38,036 bases of DNA from positions 1-38,036 of the forward strand of contig JABGOW010000489.1 of assembly GCA_018645275.1 (NCBI GenBank), given 5' to 3'. A program made the position numbers and the translations under genes. The notes beneath the pieces are model-generated. The model searched no databases, was not told the origin of the DNA, and worked only from the letters and a program-made list of their open reading frames with translations. The DNA comes from Verrucomicrobiota bacterium (GTDB taxonomy: Bacteria > Verrucomicrobiota > Kiritimatiellia > UBA8416). This document shows positions 25,812-35,700 of the stretch, piece after piece (positions within the stretch are counted from its first letter, which is position 1; each line of letters opens with the position of its first letter).

Positions 25812-27611
25812 CTACAGGCGCGTAACGTAGATGTAGTATGCTCCTGCGATCGTTTTGCCCTGCGGGTCGAGCATTGTTCCTTTGACCTGCGTTGCACCTT
25901 GCTTCAGCGGAATCTCAAATACAACTTGCTTGTCCTTATCGCTCACCTGCCGAACTTCAGAGAAGCCACCGACCTCCAGTTTGATCGCAGCAACAGGCAG
26001 GGCCTTCATCGTGTTTCCATAGATCAGCTTGTCCTTACCGCCTTTCGCGTCCCACGCATCGACTTCTTTCTTGAACACGGGAACGCCCTGGATCGGGGCA
26101 TTTGCTTCGCGCGGCCATCGGCGGACCTCAAACCGATATGACCCTTCTTCCGCGATGGCGATATCCCAGGCACCGATGCGGTTTGGGCCCTTGGCGACCT
26201 CGGCGTGGTTCCAGGGCACGGACGGCAAATACCAGTCAGCTGGTTGAAGGAGCGTTTCACGATCATTCGGATGTCCGACAATGAATCGAGGCTTGTCTCG
26301 ATCTCCCGGACACACCCGTTCCCAGTAGGCTTTGTGCTGCTGCCGAATCGTTTCAACGACCTCAGGATGCTGTTGGATGACATTGGTCTCCTGGCCGGGA
26401 TCTTTTGAGATGTCATAGAGCTCTTTGTTGTTTATCAGACGCCATCGTTTCGTCATCCCTACGGTTTTGGCCCAGGACTTGGGTTTGAACGTTCGTTGGG
26501 TTTCGACGAACAGGGTCCGCTCCGGTAAGTCCAGATCCGGCTGAAAGAGTTGTTGCTTGAAACTGCGTCCATCAAAATCCACCGCGCGTTCGGGGGACAA
26601 ACCACACAACTCGATCAGAGTCGGAAGAAGATCTATGTGTGCAGTCAGATCAAATACATCTGTGCCGTGCTTCAATTTGCCCTTGGGCCAATGCATGAAG
26701 AACGGCACCCGATGCCCCCCATCGTATACCTGGCACTTTCTCCCTCGCATACCGGCATTGAACAGCTTCACCCCCGTCGTGCCGCCGTTGTCAGTCATGA
26801 ACATGAGAATTGTACTATCAGCCTTACCGGATGCTTTGAGAGCCCGACGCAAGCGGCCTATATTTCGGTCTATGCGGCCGATACCGGCAAAGAAGTAGGC
26901 CTCTTCTTCCGAGACCTGTGAGTCGTACTTCTTGATCCATGATGTGTTCGGCAAGGTATGCGGAGTGTGGGGCATGTAGGTGGCAAGGTATGCAAAGAAT
27001 GGCTTGTCGTTATGATCGCTCTCATTAATGAAATCTATCGCCGCATTGAAGAACACGTCCGGAGCGTACCCATCCCGCTGAACCCGCTCGCCGTTGTGCC
27101 AGTAGTGATCGTTCACCCGGTCATTGTCAAACCAATCGTCGGTGGTGCCGGTGCCGCCGTCACCCTGCCCCAACCATTCGTCGAACCCGCGATCCATGGG
27201 TCGATAGGGATAGTTGGAGCCCAGGTGCCATTTCCCAAACATGCCGGTTCGGTAACCGGATGCCCTAAACACATCTGCCATAGTCATCTCCGATGCACGC
27301 AAATGGTTTCCTCCTGCGATGGTATGCCACACTCCTGCGCGATGAGAATACTTCCCCGTTAAGAGGGCTCCCCGGCTAGGTGCGCAAGTTGGGTCAACGT
27401 GGAAGTCGGTGAATCGAACAGACTCGTCGTGCAGTTTATCCAGGTTGGGCGTCTCAAGCACCGGGTTGCCATGACAACTCAGATCACCGTATCCCTGGTC
27501 ATCTGTAACAATCAGGATGACGTTGGGTGATTGTGATGCCGAAACAAGCGATGCAAATAGCAACGAAGTGAAAAGCATCAACGCCAGAGCAACTCGACTT
27601 TTGATTTGCAT
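25812..27611 (-). CDS. secreted arylsulfatase-like sulfatase with C-terminal domain (Cys-type)
   Basis: This 599-residue sulfatase has a Sec leader (about 1-26) and AGAGGAGA six bases before the ATG. VTDDQGYGD is at about residues 35-43, the formylglycine site CAPSR begins at Cys76, and GKWHLGSNYPYRPMDRGFDE and MTDNGGTTG are further active-site blocks. From about residue 460 an added beta-rich domain follows (PNRIGAWDIAIAEEGSYRFE), seen in a subset of arylsulfatases of marine and gut bacteria. It is the first of two sulfatase genes read in the same direction, and 188 bases separate it from the GH29 gene upstream. Substrate unknown. Confidence 0.94.
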   Translation of the reverse strand: MQIKSRVALALMLFTSLLFASLVSASQSPNVILIVTDDQGYGDLSCHGNPVLETPNLDKLHDESVRFTDFHVDPTCAPSRGALLTGKYSHRAGVWHTIAGGNHLRASEMTMADVFRASGYRTGMFGKWHLGSNYPYRPMDRGFDEWLGQGDGGTGTTDDWFDNDRVNDHYWHNGERVQRDGYAPDVFFNAAIDFINESDHNDKPFFAYLATYMPHTPHTLPNTSWIKKYDSQVSEEEAYFFAGIGRIDRNIGRLRRALKASGKADSTILMFMTDNGGTTGVKLFNAGMRGRKCQVYDGGHRVPFFMHWPKGKLKHGTDVFDLTAHIDLLPTLIELCGLSPERAVDFDGRSFKQQLFQPDLDLPERTLFVETQRTFKPKSWAKTVGMTKRWRLINNKELYDISKDPGQETNVIQQHPEVVETIRQQHKAYWERVCPGDRDKPRFIVGHPNDRETLLQPADWYLPSVPWNHAEVAKGPNRIGAWDIAIAEEGSYRFEVRRWPREANAPIQGVPVFKKEVDAWDAKGGKDKLIYGNTMKALPVAAIKLEVGGFSEVRQVSDKDKQVVFEIPLKQGATQVKGTMLDPQGKTIAGAYYIYVTRL

Positions 27612-27674
27612 ATGGTCTCCTCTGGAATGCCTGACCCGCCCCCGATGGCGCTAACCTAAACGCCTATTCCAGTA

Positions 27675-27765
27675 CTTTGTCGCGAGCCTTGTCGCGAGCT
27701 TTGTCGACTCTTCTCTCAGACTCATGCTCTTTTCGACAAAGCTCAGGACAAAGCTCGCGACAAAG
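27675..27765. repeat. inverted repeat with 33-bp arms
   Basis: Left arm 27675-27707 and right arm 27733-27765 are reverse complements with three mismatches, around a 25-base loop. Within each arm the motif CTTTGTCG/TTGTCGCGAGC is itself repeated. It lies between the GH29 gene stop and the sulfatase start. It has the look of a dispersed palindromic element; no coding role is seen. Confidence 0.8.
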
Positions 27766-27799
27766 GTGCCTCTCGTGACTGCGTGACTCCGGGTGGGCT

Positions 27800-30388
27800 T
27801 TAAATGCCCGGGGTCACATCAATCGCTTTCTTCACTTTAGCTTTGTAGCCCTTCACGAGGCGCGGAACCTTGCGAGGCATAGGCTTCATCTTCTCAATCG
27901 GATTCGCTTCGATCATTTTCCCGGCTTCCAGGAGAACGGATATGGCGTCTGCCTGCACCACGCCGTTGCCATCCGGGCCTACATTGAGCAGCAGATTGCC
28001 GCCCTTCATGTTCACATCCTTGAGCTTCTCATAGACCGTGGCCGCATCTTTCCACTCGTCGTCACCCTTCCTGTATCCCCAGGAATCGTTCATGGTGTAA
28101 CAGGCCTCCCAATGGTTTTCTGCTTTCGCAGCGTCAAAATGTCTTTGTTCTTTGGTGAGGAAGTCGGCTTCAAACGCTTTGCGTTTGCCGACACGGTTGT
28201 TCATGATGACGTGCGAACTCGCGTTACGAAGGGCGTTGTAGAGGTCAATTCCGTCCTCAACGGTCCACCACTCAACCCACTCACCATCAAACCAAAGAAT
28301 GGACGGGTCGTAATTCTCAATCAGCTCCAGAAGTTGGTTCTTCTGGTAGTCGACATACGTCTGCTTGTCACTGCCTTTGCCGCGATCGCTGAGAAAGGTA
28401 CGTCCCCAGCGCCAATTCGGGGTCTTTTTCTGCAAACTCGGCACCTGTGTCGGGTGATTCCAATCCAGCACACTGTAGTAGAGACCGAACTTTAAGCCGT
28501 GTTTCTTGCAGGCTTCGTTGAGCTCGGCAAGGATGTCGCGTCCTTTGAACGGTGTACTGGCAACATCAAAGTCGGTATATTTGCTATCCCAAAGGCAAAA
28601 GCCGTCGTGGTGCTTTGACGTAATGACCAGGTACTTCATTCCCGCTGCCTTGGCGGTGCGGACAATGCGATCGGCATCAAATTGAGTCGGATTAAAATCC
28701 TTGATCACTTCCGCATATTCTTCGCGGGGAATTTCCAAATTGGCGGAGATCCACTCTGAATACTTGCCAGGCATCTTCTGCCCCTTGAACTCGCCACCTA
28801 ACTGAGAATAGACACCGAAATGAATGAACATGCCGTATTGTGCATCCACAAACCATTGCATGCGCTTGTTGTAGGCCTCGAGAGACTCCTCAATAAAGGT
28901 CGAGGGACCGGCGGCCGAGGGAGCCTTTGAAGACGACTGCTTGACCGCGCGTGACAGGAAAGGCGACTCAAGGGAAACCTTGATCACGGTATCATGCTCG
29001 TCGATTGCCTTGGCCGGCAGACCAATCAGGAGGGTTGCCCCTCTCTGGGAGAGCGAAACCTTCTGATCAGTTCCCTCGGGTGCAAGGAAGGCTGCTGAGG
29101 CGGCCTCAGCCCCCACCCCGTCGACACGTAGTTTACCATCGGACGGCCACTCCATGACGTGCAGGTAGAGACTCTTTCCATCCTTCGACAGGGAGGCATC
29201 GCCCCATTCCGGTCGGGAAGGTAGCGGGTTCGCCTTGGTGTCGTAAATCGATTCATGGTTATCACGCATCCAGTCGCCAATACCAGAGAACGACTCGACC
29301 GCCTTGGGATCAATCTTGCCATTCCCCATCGGGCCGCAGTTGAGAAGGTAGTTGCCCCCGGCACAGACCGTGTGGACCATGCGGTGGATGAGATCCTGAA
29401 GAGAGTGGTAATGGTGTTCGCCATGGGCCTTGTAGCCATAGGCTGAACTCACACTATCAGGTGACTCGGTGGTCAGAGGGAGCTTCTTCCATGGGACCTC
29501 TTTGTCGCCCAGCGAGATGTAGTCGAACATCTCGAGCATCTCCGGCGTGACGACCTGTTTGGAAGAGGCGCCAGCCATGGTGGAGAGACGGGAGTTGATG
29601 ACGCAATCGGGGTTGAGACGGCGCACGGCGTCGCCAAATAGGACGGCCCGCTCCCGGGTCATACCGCGGGGGGTGTCGAACCAGATGAGGTCGATCTGGT
29701 AGTTCTTAAGCAGCTCCTCGATCTGCGGCAGGGACTTGCGCGCGATGTAGGCGTCAATATCGGGTTCTCGATCTTCCGGCAGGTTGGGAAAGATGTCCTT
29801 GAGCGTCTTTTCACTGGTAAACGACGGGGAATCCGGGTCGCTCCAATCTTTGGCCTGCGAGTAATAGACCCCGAACTTCAGCCCATGCTTGTGGCAGGCC
29901 TCGGAGAGTTCCTTGATGATGTCGCGCTTGAAGGGCGAGGCATCCATTACATCGTAATCCGAGCAGGCGGAATCGAAGAGCGCGAAGCCATCGTGGTGCT
30001 TGGAGGTGATGACTACATAGCGCATGCCGGTGGCCTTGAAGATCTTTACCCACTCCTCGGCGTCGAAATCCGTGGGATTAAACAGACCTGCGACCTCCTT
30101 GCGGTACTCCTCGTAGGGGATACCGAGATCCTGCTGGATCCACTCGGAGTACCTATATGAGCCCACGCGGTCCTTGTATTTCCCGGCCAGCGTGGAATAG
30201 GCCCCGAAGTGGATAAATGCGCCGAACTTCGAATCGCGAAACCATTTGTTCAACCGTACCTCCGTTTCCGGAGGATGTTTCAGCGTGGAGGGCATGAGTT
30301 TGTCGAAGTCCTTGCTCCTTCTCTCCCCCGCATGGACGGAGACTACGCAAAGGAGGGCGAGTAGCAAGAAGATGAAAACTGTTTTCAT
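27800..30388 (-). CDS. tandem-domain GH29 alpha-L-fucosidase, secreted
   Basis: This 862-residue protein starts at 30388, which has GGAG at good spacing and opens a Sec leader (MKTVFIFLLLALLCVVSVHA). It contains two GH29 barrels. The first runs from about residue 45 (WFRDSKFGAFIHFGAYS) with candidate nucleophile Asp238 in IWFDT and a beta-sandwich after the barrel. The second runs from about residue 500 (WFVDAQYGMFIHFGVYS) with candidate nucleophile Asp701 in LWFDG and almost no sandwich, ending in a basic tail. GH29 enzymes release alpha-L-fucose with retention. Most have a single barrel of about 450-550 residues, so the double arrangement is uncommon. The halves have diverged and may differ in linkage preference. 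A direct-repeat operator candidate (site B) lies 154 bases upstream, and the divergent XylR-type regulator is the likely controller. Confidence 0.92.
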   Translation of the reverse strand: MKTVFIFLLLALLCVVSVHAGERRSKDFDKLMPSTLKHPPETEVRLNKWFRDSKFGAFIHFGAYSTLAGKYKDRVGSYRYSEWIQQDLGIPYEEYRKEVAGLFNPTDFDAEEWVKIFKATGMRYVVITSKHHDGFALFDSACSDYDVMDASPFKRDIIKELSEACHKHGLKFGVYYSQAKDWSDPDSPSFTSEKTLKDIFPNLPEDREPDIDAYIARKSLPQIEELLKNYQIDLIWFDTPRGMTRERAVLFGDAVRRLNPDCVINSRLSTMAGASSKQVVTPEMLEMFDYISLGDKEVPWKKLPLTTESPDSVSSAYGYKAHGEHHYHSLQDLIHRMVHTVCAGGNYLLNCGPMGNGKIDPKAVESFSGIGDWMRDNHESIYDTKANPLPSRPEWGDASLSKDGKSLYLHVMEWPSDGKLRVDGVGAEAASAAFLAPEGTDQKVSLSQRGATLLIGLPAKAIDEHDTVIKVSLESPFLSRAVKQSSSKAPSAAGPSTFIEESLEAYNKRMQWFVDAQYGMFIHFGVYSQLGGEFKGQKMPGKYSEWISANLEIPREEYAEVIKDFNPTQFDADRIVRTAKAAGMKYLVITSKHHDGFCLWDSKYTDFDVASTPFKGRDILAELNEACKKHGLKFGLYYSVLDWNHPTQVPSLQKKTPNWRWGRTFLSDRGKGSDKQTYVDYQKNQLLELIENYDPSILWFDGEWVEWWTVEDGIDLYNALRNASSHVIMNNRVGKRKAFEADFLTKEQRHFDAAKAENHWEACYTMNDSWGYRKGDDEWKDAATVYEKLKDVNMKGGNLLLNVGPDGNGVVQADAISVLLEAGKMIEANPIEKMKPMPRKVPRLVKGYKAKVKKAIDVTPGI

Positions 30389-30541
30389 AAAAGGCTCCAT
30401 TCATTTGGCGCATCCGGGATTCTCATTTCTCCCCTTACGACCTCATGGCTAGGGAGCATCCCCTCAATACACGATACAATCCATACGTCGTCGCACAACA
30501 CCATCATGGCAAATGAGCCGCTGCCCAAGAACAGCAAAGAT

Positions 30542-30569
30542 GCATCATTTCAGTCCTGCCACGCATCAT
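30542..30569 (-). promoter_or_regulatory. direct-repeat operator candidate B (ATGATGC x2, 21 bp apart)
   Basis: On the minus strand ATGATGC occurs at 30569-30563 and 30548-30542, exactly 21 bases apart, 154 bases before the double GH29 gene. The upstream flank (TCTTCCC) and following bases agree with sites A and C. GATGGTGTTG follows 37 bases further, at the same distance as in site A, and may mark the -10 region. Confidence 0.6.
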
Positions 30570-30641
30570 CCGGGAAGACTGAATCCGTTTACTCAACCGG
30601 AACGCGCAGCTCGGTTGTGCTGCTTACGGAAACCCACAGAA

Positions 30642-31073
30642 TCAAATCGCGGCCTGCAAGCGTGTTGCACGAAACACGCCGACTATGCCGCCATCACTGA
30701 AACGCAGTGTGCCACCCCGGGCATTGTCGATATCGTTCGCCTTGTCGTAGAGCACGACCCTGTCTACCCGCATGCCCTTCTCCAGGTCGATGCGTATCCA
30801 AGGAGTCTGCTCTCCTTTCGATGACCATTCACCCTCAGGGGTCATGATGCCATCGACAGCCTTGTCGGCGCGGTATTGCTGTGAGTATTCAGAGGAAACT
30901 GACACTGATTCCACCACATTGAAGGGGACCGATTTCTCATAGAGCGGCACCAGCGGCTCGTAGTCAGCGTGATTGGCAAGGCGGTTTGCCTTGGCGGCGA
31001 CCATCTCGAAATAGGGGAAAGACAACCGTTCCCCCTGCGGCGTAAACCGCCTCGTGAACTTCTCCGAGCCTAA
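30642..31073 (-). pseudogene. F5/8-type (discoidin) domain remnant, truncated at both ends
   Basis: The open minus-strand frame encodes an unidentified lead segment (FTRRFTPQGERLSFPYFEMV and the following 25 or so residues). The first half of an F5/8-type C domain follows: SVSSEYSQQYRADKAVDGI, then WIRIDLEKGMRVDRVVLYDK, ending at LRFSDG. The second half of the domain is absent; the frame continues into unrelated sequence and stops at 30642. A stop at 31074-31076 precedes it and there is no convincing start. It is probably what is left of a larger secreted protein. The parent family is not recognised. Confidence 0.6.
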
Positions 31074-31251
31074 CTACTCCGTTTCCTTTGCCGTAAACTC
31101 CATCAACATCTGCGATGCTCAAGGTTCTACGAATGACAACCGATTTCAGGACGGGACCCCACTATTCAATATTCAACTTTCAATATTCAATTCTCCCACC
31201 TCTCACCAGATGTTGCATTTCTCTCCGTCTTGCATCATCATAGTCTACGAA

Positions 31252-32349
31252 ATGAACAGCCCCCAAAAATCAATCCTGTTGCTCGCCGAGTGGGCTGACC
31301 CGAGGTTCTACAAGGGGGTCGCGCGGTATGCCAAGCAGGCAAACTGGCACCTGAACCTCGACGGCATATACGGGGGCAGGCTACCAACCGACTGGGAGGG
31401 TGACGGGTGCATCCACCTGGTCCAGAGCAAGGAAGCCCTGGACTTCATTGAGATGCTCAACGTCCCTTCCCCTGTGATGGGTGGAAATGCAGTCGGGGAA
31501 GGCCGTGAGGCCGCCGACTACTTTGCCCGTCTCGGGTTCCGGCATTTCGCCTTCTATACGACAGATCACTCTCAACCCATGTCACAGTCCCGATTCAGGG
31601 GGTACAAGGATCGACTGAAAGAGCTGGGGTTCTCTGCAACCGTACTGGACTGGGGTAAGAAGGGATCCATGAAGAAGGTTGCCTGGAAGGCGCGCAAGCA
31701 ATGGCTGAGCGGCAGACTGAAGCAACTGCCTAAACCGGTCGCCGTGTTCTGTATCGATGACCGACGCGCCCTGAGCCTGGTGGAGGCCTGCATGGATGTC
31801 GATATCGAGATACCCAACGAGGTGGCCGTTCTCGGTGTGGGTAACATGGAACTCGCCTGTGAGTGTTCGGCCGTTCCGCTCTCAAGCATCCGCCTTGATT
31901 TCGAACGACGGGGGTATGAGTCCGCAGCCATGCTGGACAGGATTCTCGATGGGGAGCAAGTAACCGAGCCCCTCATCCTGCCCTACGCGGGCATCGAAGA
32001 GCGCCGCAGCACCTACACGCTGGCGGTGGATGATGAACGCGGACGCAAGGCGCTGCGCTTCATGCTCGACAACTTCCACCGGCCGATTGGCGTCACCGAT
32101 ATCGCCGCTGCCGGCGGACTGACCCGCTGGCAACTCTCCTGCATCACAAAGCGGGATCTGGACACCACCCCGACAAAGCTACTCGAAGACACCCGCATCA
32201 ACAAAGCCTGTGAACTGCTCCGCACGACCAACTTCCCCATCAAGCGCGCCGCCTACGAGACCGGTCTCGGCACCGCCCTGCGCCTGCAGCGCATCTTCCG
32301 CAAACGGTTTGAGACCACGCCCAGTGCGTGGCGGAAGGCGCAGAAATAG
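31252..32349 (+). CDS. XylR-type (AraC-family) transcriptional activator
   Basis: This 365-residue regulator has a LacI/GalR-like sugar-binding domain (about residues 5-255; ILLLAEWADPRFYKGVARYA and LGVGNMELACECSAVPLSSI) and a C-terminal AraC-type DNA-binding domain (about 265-363; VTDIAAAGGLTRWQLSCITK and AAYETGLGTALRLQRIFRKR). This is the architecture of E. coli XylR. The start at 31252 is chosen because the protein then begins with the binding fold; no clear ribosome site precedes it. Proteins of this class bind direct repeats spaced two helical turns apart and activate transcription when sugar is bound. The three direct-repeat sites in this window fit that behaviour, and site B lies in its own divergent upstream region. 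The ligand is unknown; fucose or rhamnose would suit the context. Confidence 0.9.
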   Translation: MNSPQKSILLLAEWADPRFYKGVARYAKQANWHLNLDGIYGGRLPTDWEGDGCIHLVQSKEALDFIEMLNVPSPVMGGNAVGEGREAADYFARLGFRHFAFYTTDHSQPMSQSRFRGYKDRLKELGFSATVLDWGKKGSMKKVAWKARKQWLSGRLKQLPKPVAVFCIDDRRALSLVEACMDVDIEIPNEVAVLGVGNMELACECSAVPLSSIRLDFERRGYESAAMLDRILDGEQVTEPLILPYAGIEERRSTYTLAVDDERGRKALRFMLDNFHRPIGVTDIAAAGGLTRWQLSCITKRDLDTTPTKLLEDTRINKACELLRTTNFPIKRAAYETGLGTALRLQRIFRKRFETTPSAWRKAQK

Positions 32350-32377
32350 GAGGAAGTCGGCACGCATTGTGGCTCCC

Positions 32378-32626
32378 CCCCGATGCGTCGGGGCTCAAGC
32401 GCTTCAGGGAGCAATTCCCGCTTGTTGATACGCGATTCCGGGGGTTGCACCCCCGGCTGGCGTGTTACTCCCCTTCGGGGAGCCGGAATCACCTCCGCAA
32501 TGGAGACAAACAGGTCTCTCTTCATCAGGAGCGGGGACCACGTCCCCAACGGGGACAAACATGATAGCCCAGCCAGAATGGCTGGGGATCGTTGCCATCC
32601 AAAATCATGGCTCCCTGAAAGGGAGC
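32378..32626. repeat. cluster of six short hairpins (REP-like array)
   Basis: Six perfect hairpins follow each other at 32378-32393, 32438-32456, 32468-32482, 32542-32556, 32568-32586 and 32610-32626. Examples are CTCCCC-ttc-GGGGAG and GTCCCC-aac-GGGGAC. They fill most of the 381-base gap between the convergent XylR-type gene and the beta-repeat gene. I see no coding potential. Clusters of this kind are dispersed in several environmental bacterial lineages. The array may also slow read-through between convergent genes. Confidence 0.75.
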
Positions 32627-32671
32627 AACAATGGGCACCACATACACAACGATCTCAGCACGCAAATGGCG

Positions 32672-32698
32672 CGATCCCGCGAGAAAACCGCGGGATCG
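32672..32698. terminator. strong hairpin between convergent genes, possible terminator
   Basis: CGATCCCGCG and CGCGGGATCG form 10-base perfect arms around a 7-base loop, 33 bases beyond the stop of the beta-repeat gene. No T-run follows on either strand, so intrinsic termination is uncertain. Confidence 0.3.
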
Positions 32699-32730
32699 TG
32701 CACCGCCGCCTCACAGAAATTCCTTCGAGT

Positions 32731-35700
32731 CTACTTGAACTTGAAGATCGCCCCTATAGCTGGCATCCGCAGGACGCCACTGCCACTGAAGTAGGTATCA
32801 TCCTCATTGTCTGCGCCACTGCCGACCGCACCGTACGTGCCCTTGGTGTGTTGCTGTACACCATTCAGATACAGTGATCCCACGGTCTGATCAATCCCGC
32901 TGGCCAGATCCATTTTGGCGCCCGATGCAATCCGTACGGTGCCTTCTGTATTCAGGCTTCCGCCAGCCGCAAGTGCGAGTACACCGGCATTGATCGTGAG
33001 GTAACCGGTGGTAGTGTTGGCGCCGGATAGCGTCTGCGTGCCGGCGCCATTCTTGAGCACTATGACACCATTCTGAATCGAGCCGCTGAAATTGCCGTCG
33101 CCGTCGTTGTTTCCAAGCCACAAAATGCTGGTGTTGCCTGTGTCGGATTCGTAAACCGTGCCGCTGCCGTCGAGGGCGTCGATCTTGAATGTTCCGGTCC
33201 GGATGTCGAGCGTTGCGTCGACCGTAACATCAAAGTTACCCGAACCTGCCACCACCCCTGCGTTCGGGTTGACGATCAGGTAGCCGCCCTCGATCGAGAT
33301 GGCGCCACTGAAGCTGTCGAGACTGGTCTTACTGGTGCTCCAGGCGATGTCCTGATGACCCGAGCCACTCTTGACCAGCGTGCCGGAGCCCAGAATGGAG
33401 CCACCGCTCCAGATGGAGCGATCTACTGTCGATGCCGTATTTGTCAGTTCCAGGAAGCCGCCGCTGTTGATCGTTATCGTGCCGACATCCTGCCGGCTTC
33501 CAGCATTGCTCTGCGCCGACGTGTCCAGTACCAGCGTGCCTTCACTTTCAATCGTGGTCGACGATGTAGCGCGCGTCCACGTACCACCCGTCAAGCTGGG
33601 TTGCTCCACCAGCGTGCCGCCATTAATCGTCGTCGTTCCGTCGTATGTATTTCCTTCAGCGTTGGCCAACGTCTGCGTGCCGCTGCCGCTCTTGATCACT
33701 GAGAAGCCATCTGGATCAACCAGCGTGATCGCCCCACTGAAGGTGCCGCTACCATCGTTGTTACCGAGGCTGAGTGTGTTTCCAGTGCCACTGGAATTCT
33801 TTACGGTGCCTGCACCATCAAGAGAATCGATCAGAACCGTGCCACTGCGTACGTCAAATTCGGCACCCAAGGCAACGGTCACATCCGAATTACCCGACCC
33901 CGCCGTGCCAGTATTACCGGAGTTCACCGCGAGCGACCCCTCATCGACACTGATTGCACCATTGAAGCTATTCAGACTGGCTGCGCTCCCGCTCCAGGCG
34001 ATGTCTGCTGGGGATCCACCACTCTTAACCAGCGTACCACTGCCCAAAAGAGAGCCTCCCGTCCATATATATTTGTCGGTTCCTGTGTTGCTACTGTCGT
34101 GATGGAGCTCAAGCGTTGCTCCGCTATTGATCGTAATGGTACCCACATCCAGTCTGGATCTATTATCAGTATAGGAAGTTGTATCGATAATCAGCCTAGC
34201 GCCGTCGGCAATGGTCGTCTCGCTCATCGGCCGAGTCCAGTCCGGATTGTTCAGGCTGGCTGCAGTACCATCACCGACCGTCACTTCCCTCAGCGTGCCG
34301 TCAGAAACGGTCAAGGTGCCGCTGTAGGCATTGCTCTCCGCGTTGGCCTGCGTCAGTGTGCCGTCGCTGTCTTTGACTATGGAGTACGTATTACCGGCAC
34401 CGCTATTATAGTCGGCTATCCCCAATTCATTGGTCAGAGTCACCCCGCTCGCAATGTCAAACGTCAGCGTTCTGTTCCCATTGAAATCTCCGGGAGTAAT
34501 CAGGTTGTCCGAACCGCTCACGTCCTCAATCAGTGAGTCCGCTGTTACGGTCACGGCGTCGAGAACAACAAACGATCCCCACGCAGTATTCAACCCACCT
34601 TTGCTTTCCAGTGTCCCGCCATTCAGGGTGAGGTTATCAAATGTAGTGACCGTTGCGGATGAGTCAATCACCCCACCGCTATTGACAACTACATCCGGGA
34701 TTGACCCGTCTTTGCTGAGCTGGTTGAAGTGGCCAAAGGCCAGCGTGCCACCATTGTTGATCGTGACGGTTCCCTGTGGCCCGGGGGGATTGGCGCCTCG
34801 ACTGAGTATCAGCGTACCGTGGTCGATGGTTGTCGCCCCGCTGTAAATGACGGTTTTCGTTTGTTCGGACAGCGTGAGGGTATCGGTAGCATCCTGAGCG
34901 TTGAGGGTCAGCCCAAAGGATCCGCCGGAGTCGCTGATCACTCCACCGAGGGTCAACGGACCCTCGTTCTCAATCGTTAGATCGTCTTCCAGCGTGATTG
35001 GGGTGCTGTCCGTATAGGCGACACTGGAGCTGATGAGCGTTTTGGTTCCACTCGAGCCAGCCTCGACAGTCAAACCCGCCTTGGTCGTGAAAGTTCGGGT
35101 AGCTCCGGAAATCTTCAACTCGGCATCAGCGGTGCCCGATGTATCACCGAGGTGAACGGTAGTAGCGGCAGTACCCAGGGCACTATCACTTGACTGCGCT
35201 TCAAGCCGCCCGGCCTTGACCTCGACCTTGGCAACACTCTTAGTGCCTCCACCGAAAAGGACGCTGCCGCTGGAGGTGTCCACGACAAAGGAGCCATCTC
35301 CGCTGATGTTGCCATCAAAACGGTTGGCGGCACCCAGTACTTGATCGCTGCTGTATTTAAAAACGGCACCGGAGGCTATTGAGAGTTCTCCATGATAATC
35401 GCCAACCTTGCCCGAACCGCCGATCTCCAGCGTGCCTTCGTCGACGGAGGTGTCGCCCGTGTAGGTGTTGGCGCCGGTGAGCGTCAGCGTGCCGCTGTTG
35501 GTCTTGGTGAGACCGTCGGCTGTACCGGCGATGACGCCGCCACCCAAGCTGTAGTCAGACGAAGAGTCCACAAGAATGCTGGCTGGACTGACCGTGCCCG
35601 AAATGCTGACCGTGCCCGCCCCTGTATCCAGGAACTGCACGGCATCGCCATCGTCGTATGTTCTCCCGCTCCAACTGGTCGCGTCACTTGTCCCCGTCCA

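Larger units (their letters stand above)
30389..31251. other. gene-poor stretch between GH29 gene and XylR-type regulator
   Basis: These 863 bases hold operator candidate B (30542-30569), the string CAACACCATC (30496-30505) shared with the site A promoter, and the F5/8-type remnant (30642-31073). An isolated GCATCAT half-site lies at 31232-31238, just before the regulator start. No intact gene is seen. Confidence 0.7.

Noticed and set aside
16341-31073. The two discoidin remnants as halves of one split gene
   Set aside because: They appear to be different F5/8 subtypes, judged by eye, and lie 14 kb apart with several intact genes between, so a common parent is unlikely.
32378-32626. Small RNA or riboswitch from the hairpin cluster
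   Set aside because: The hairpins are short, similar in style and downstream of both convergent genes; no known riboswitch core is recognisable, so a repeat cluster is the simpler reading.
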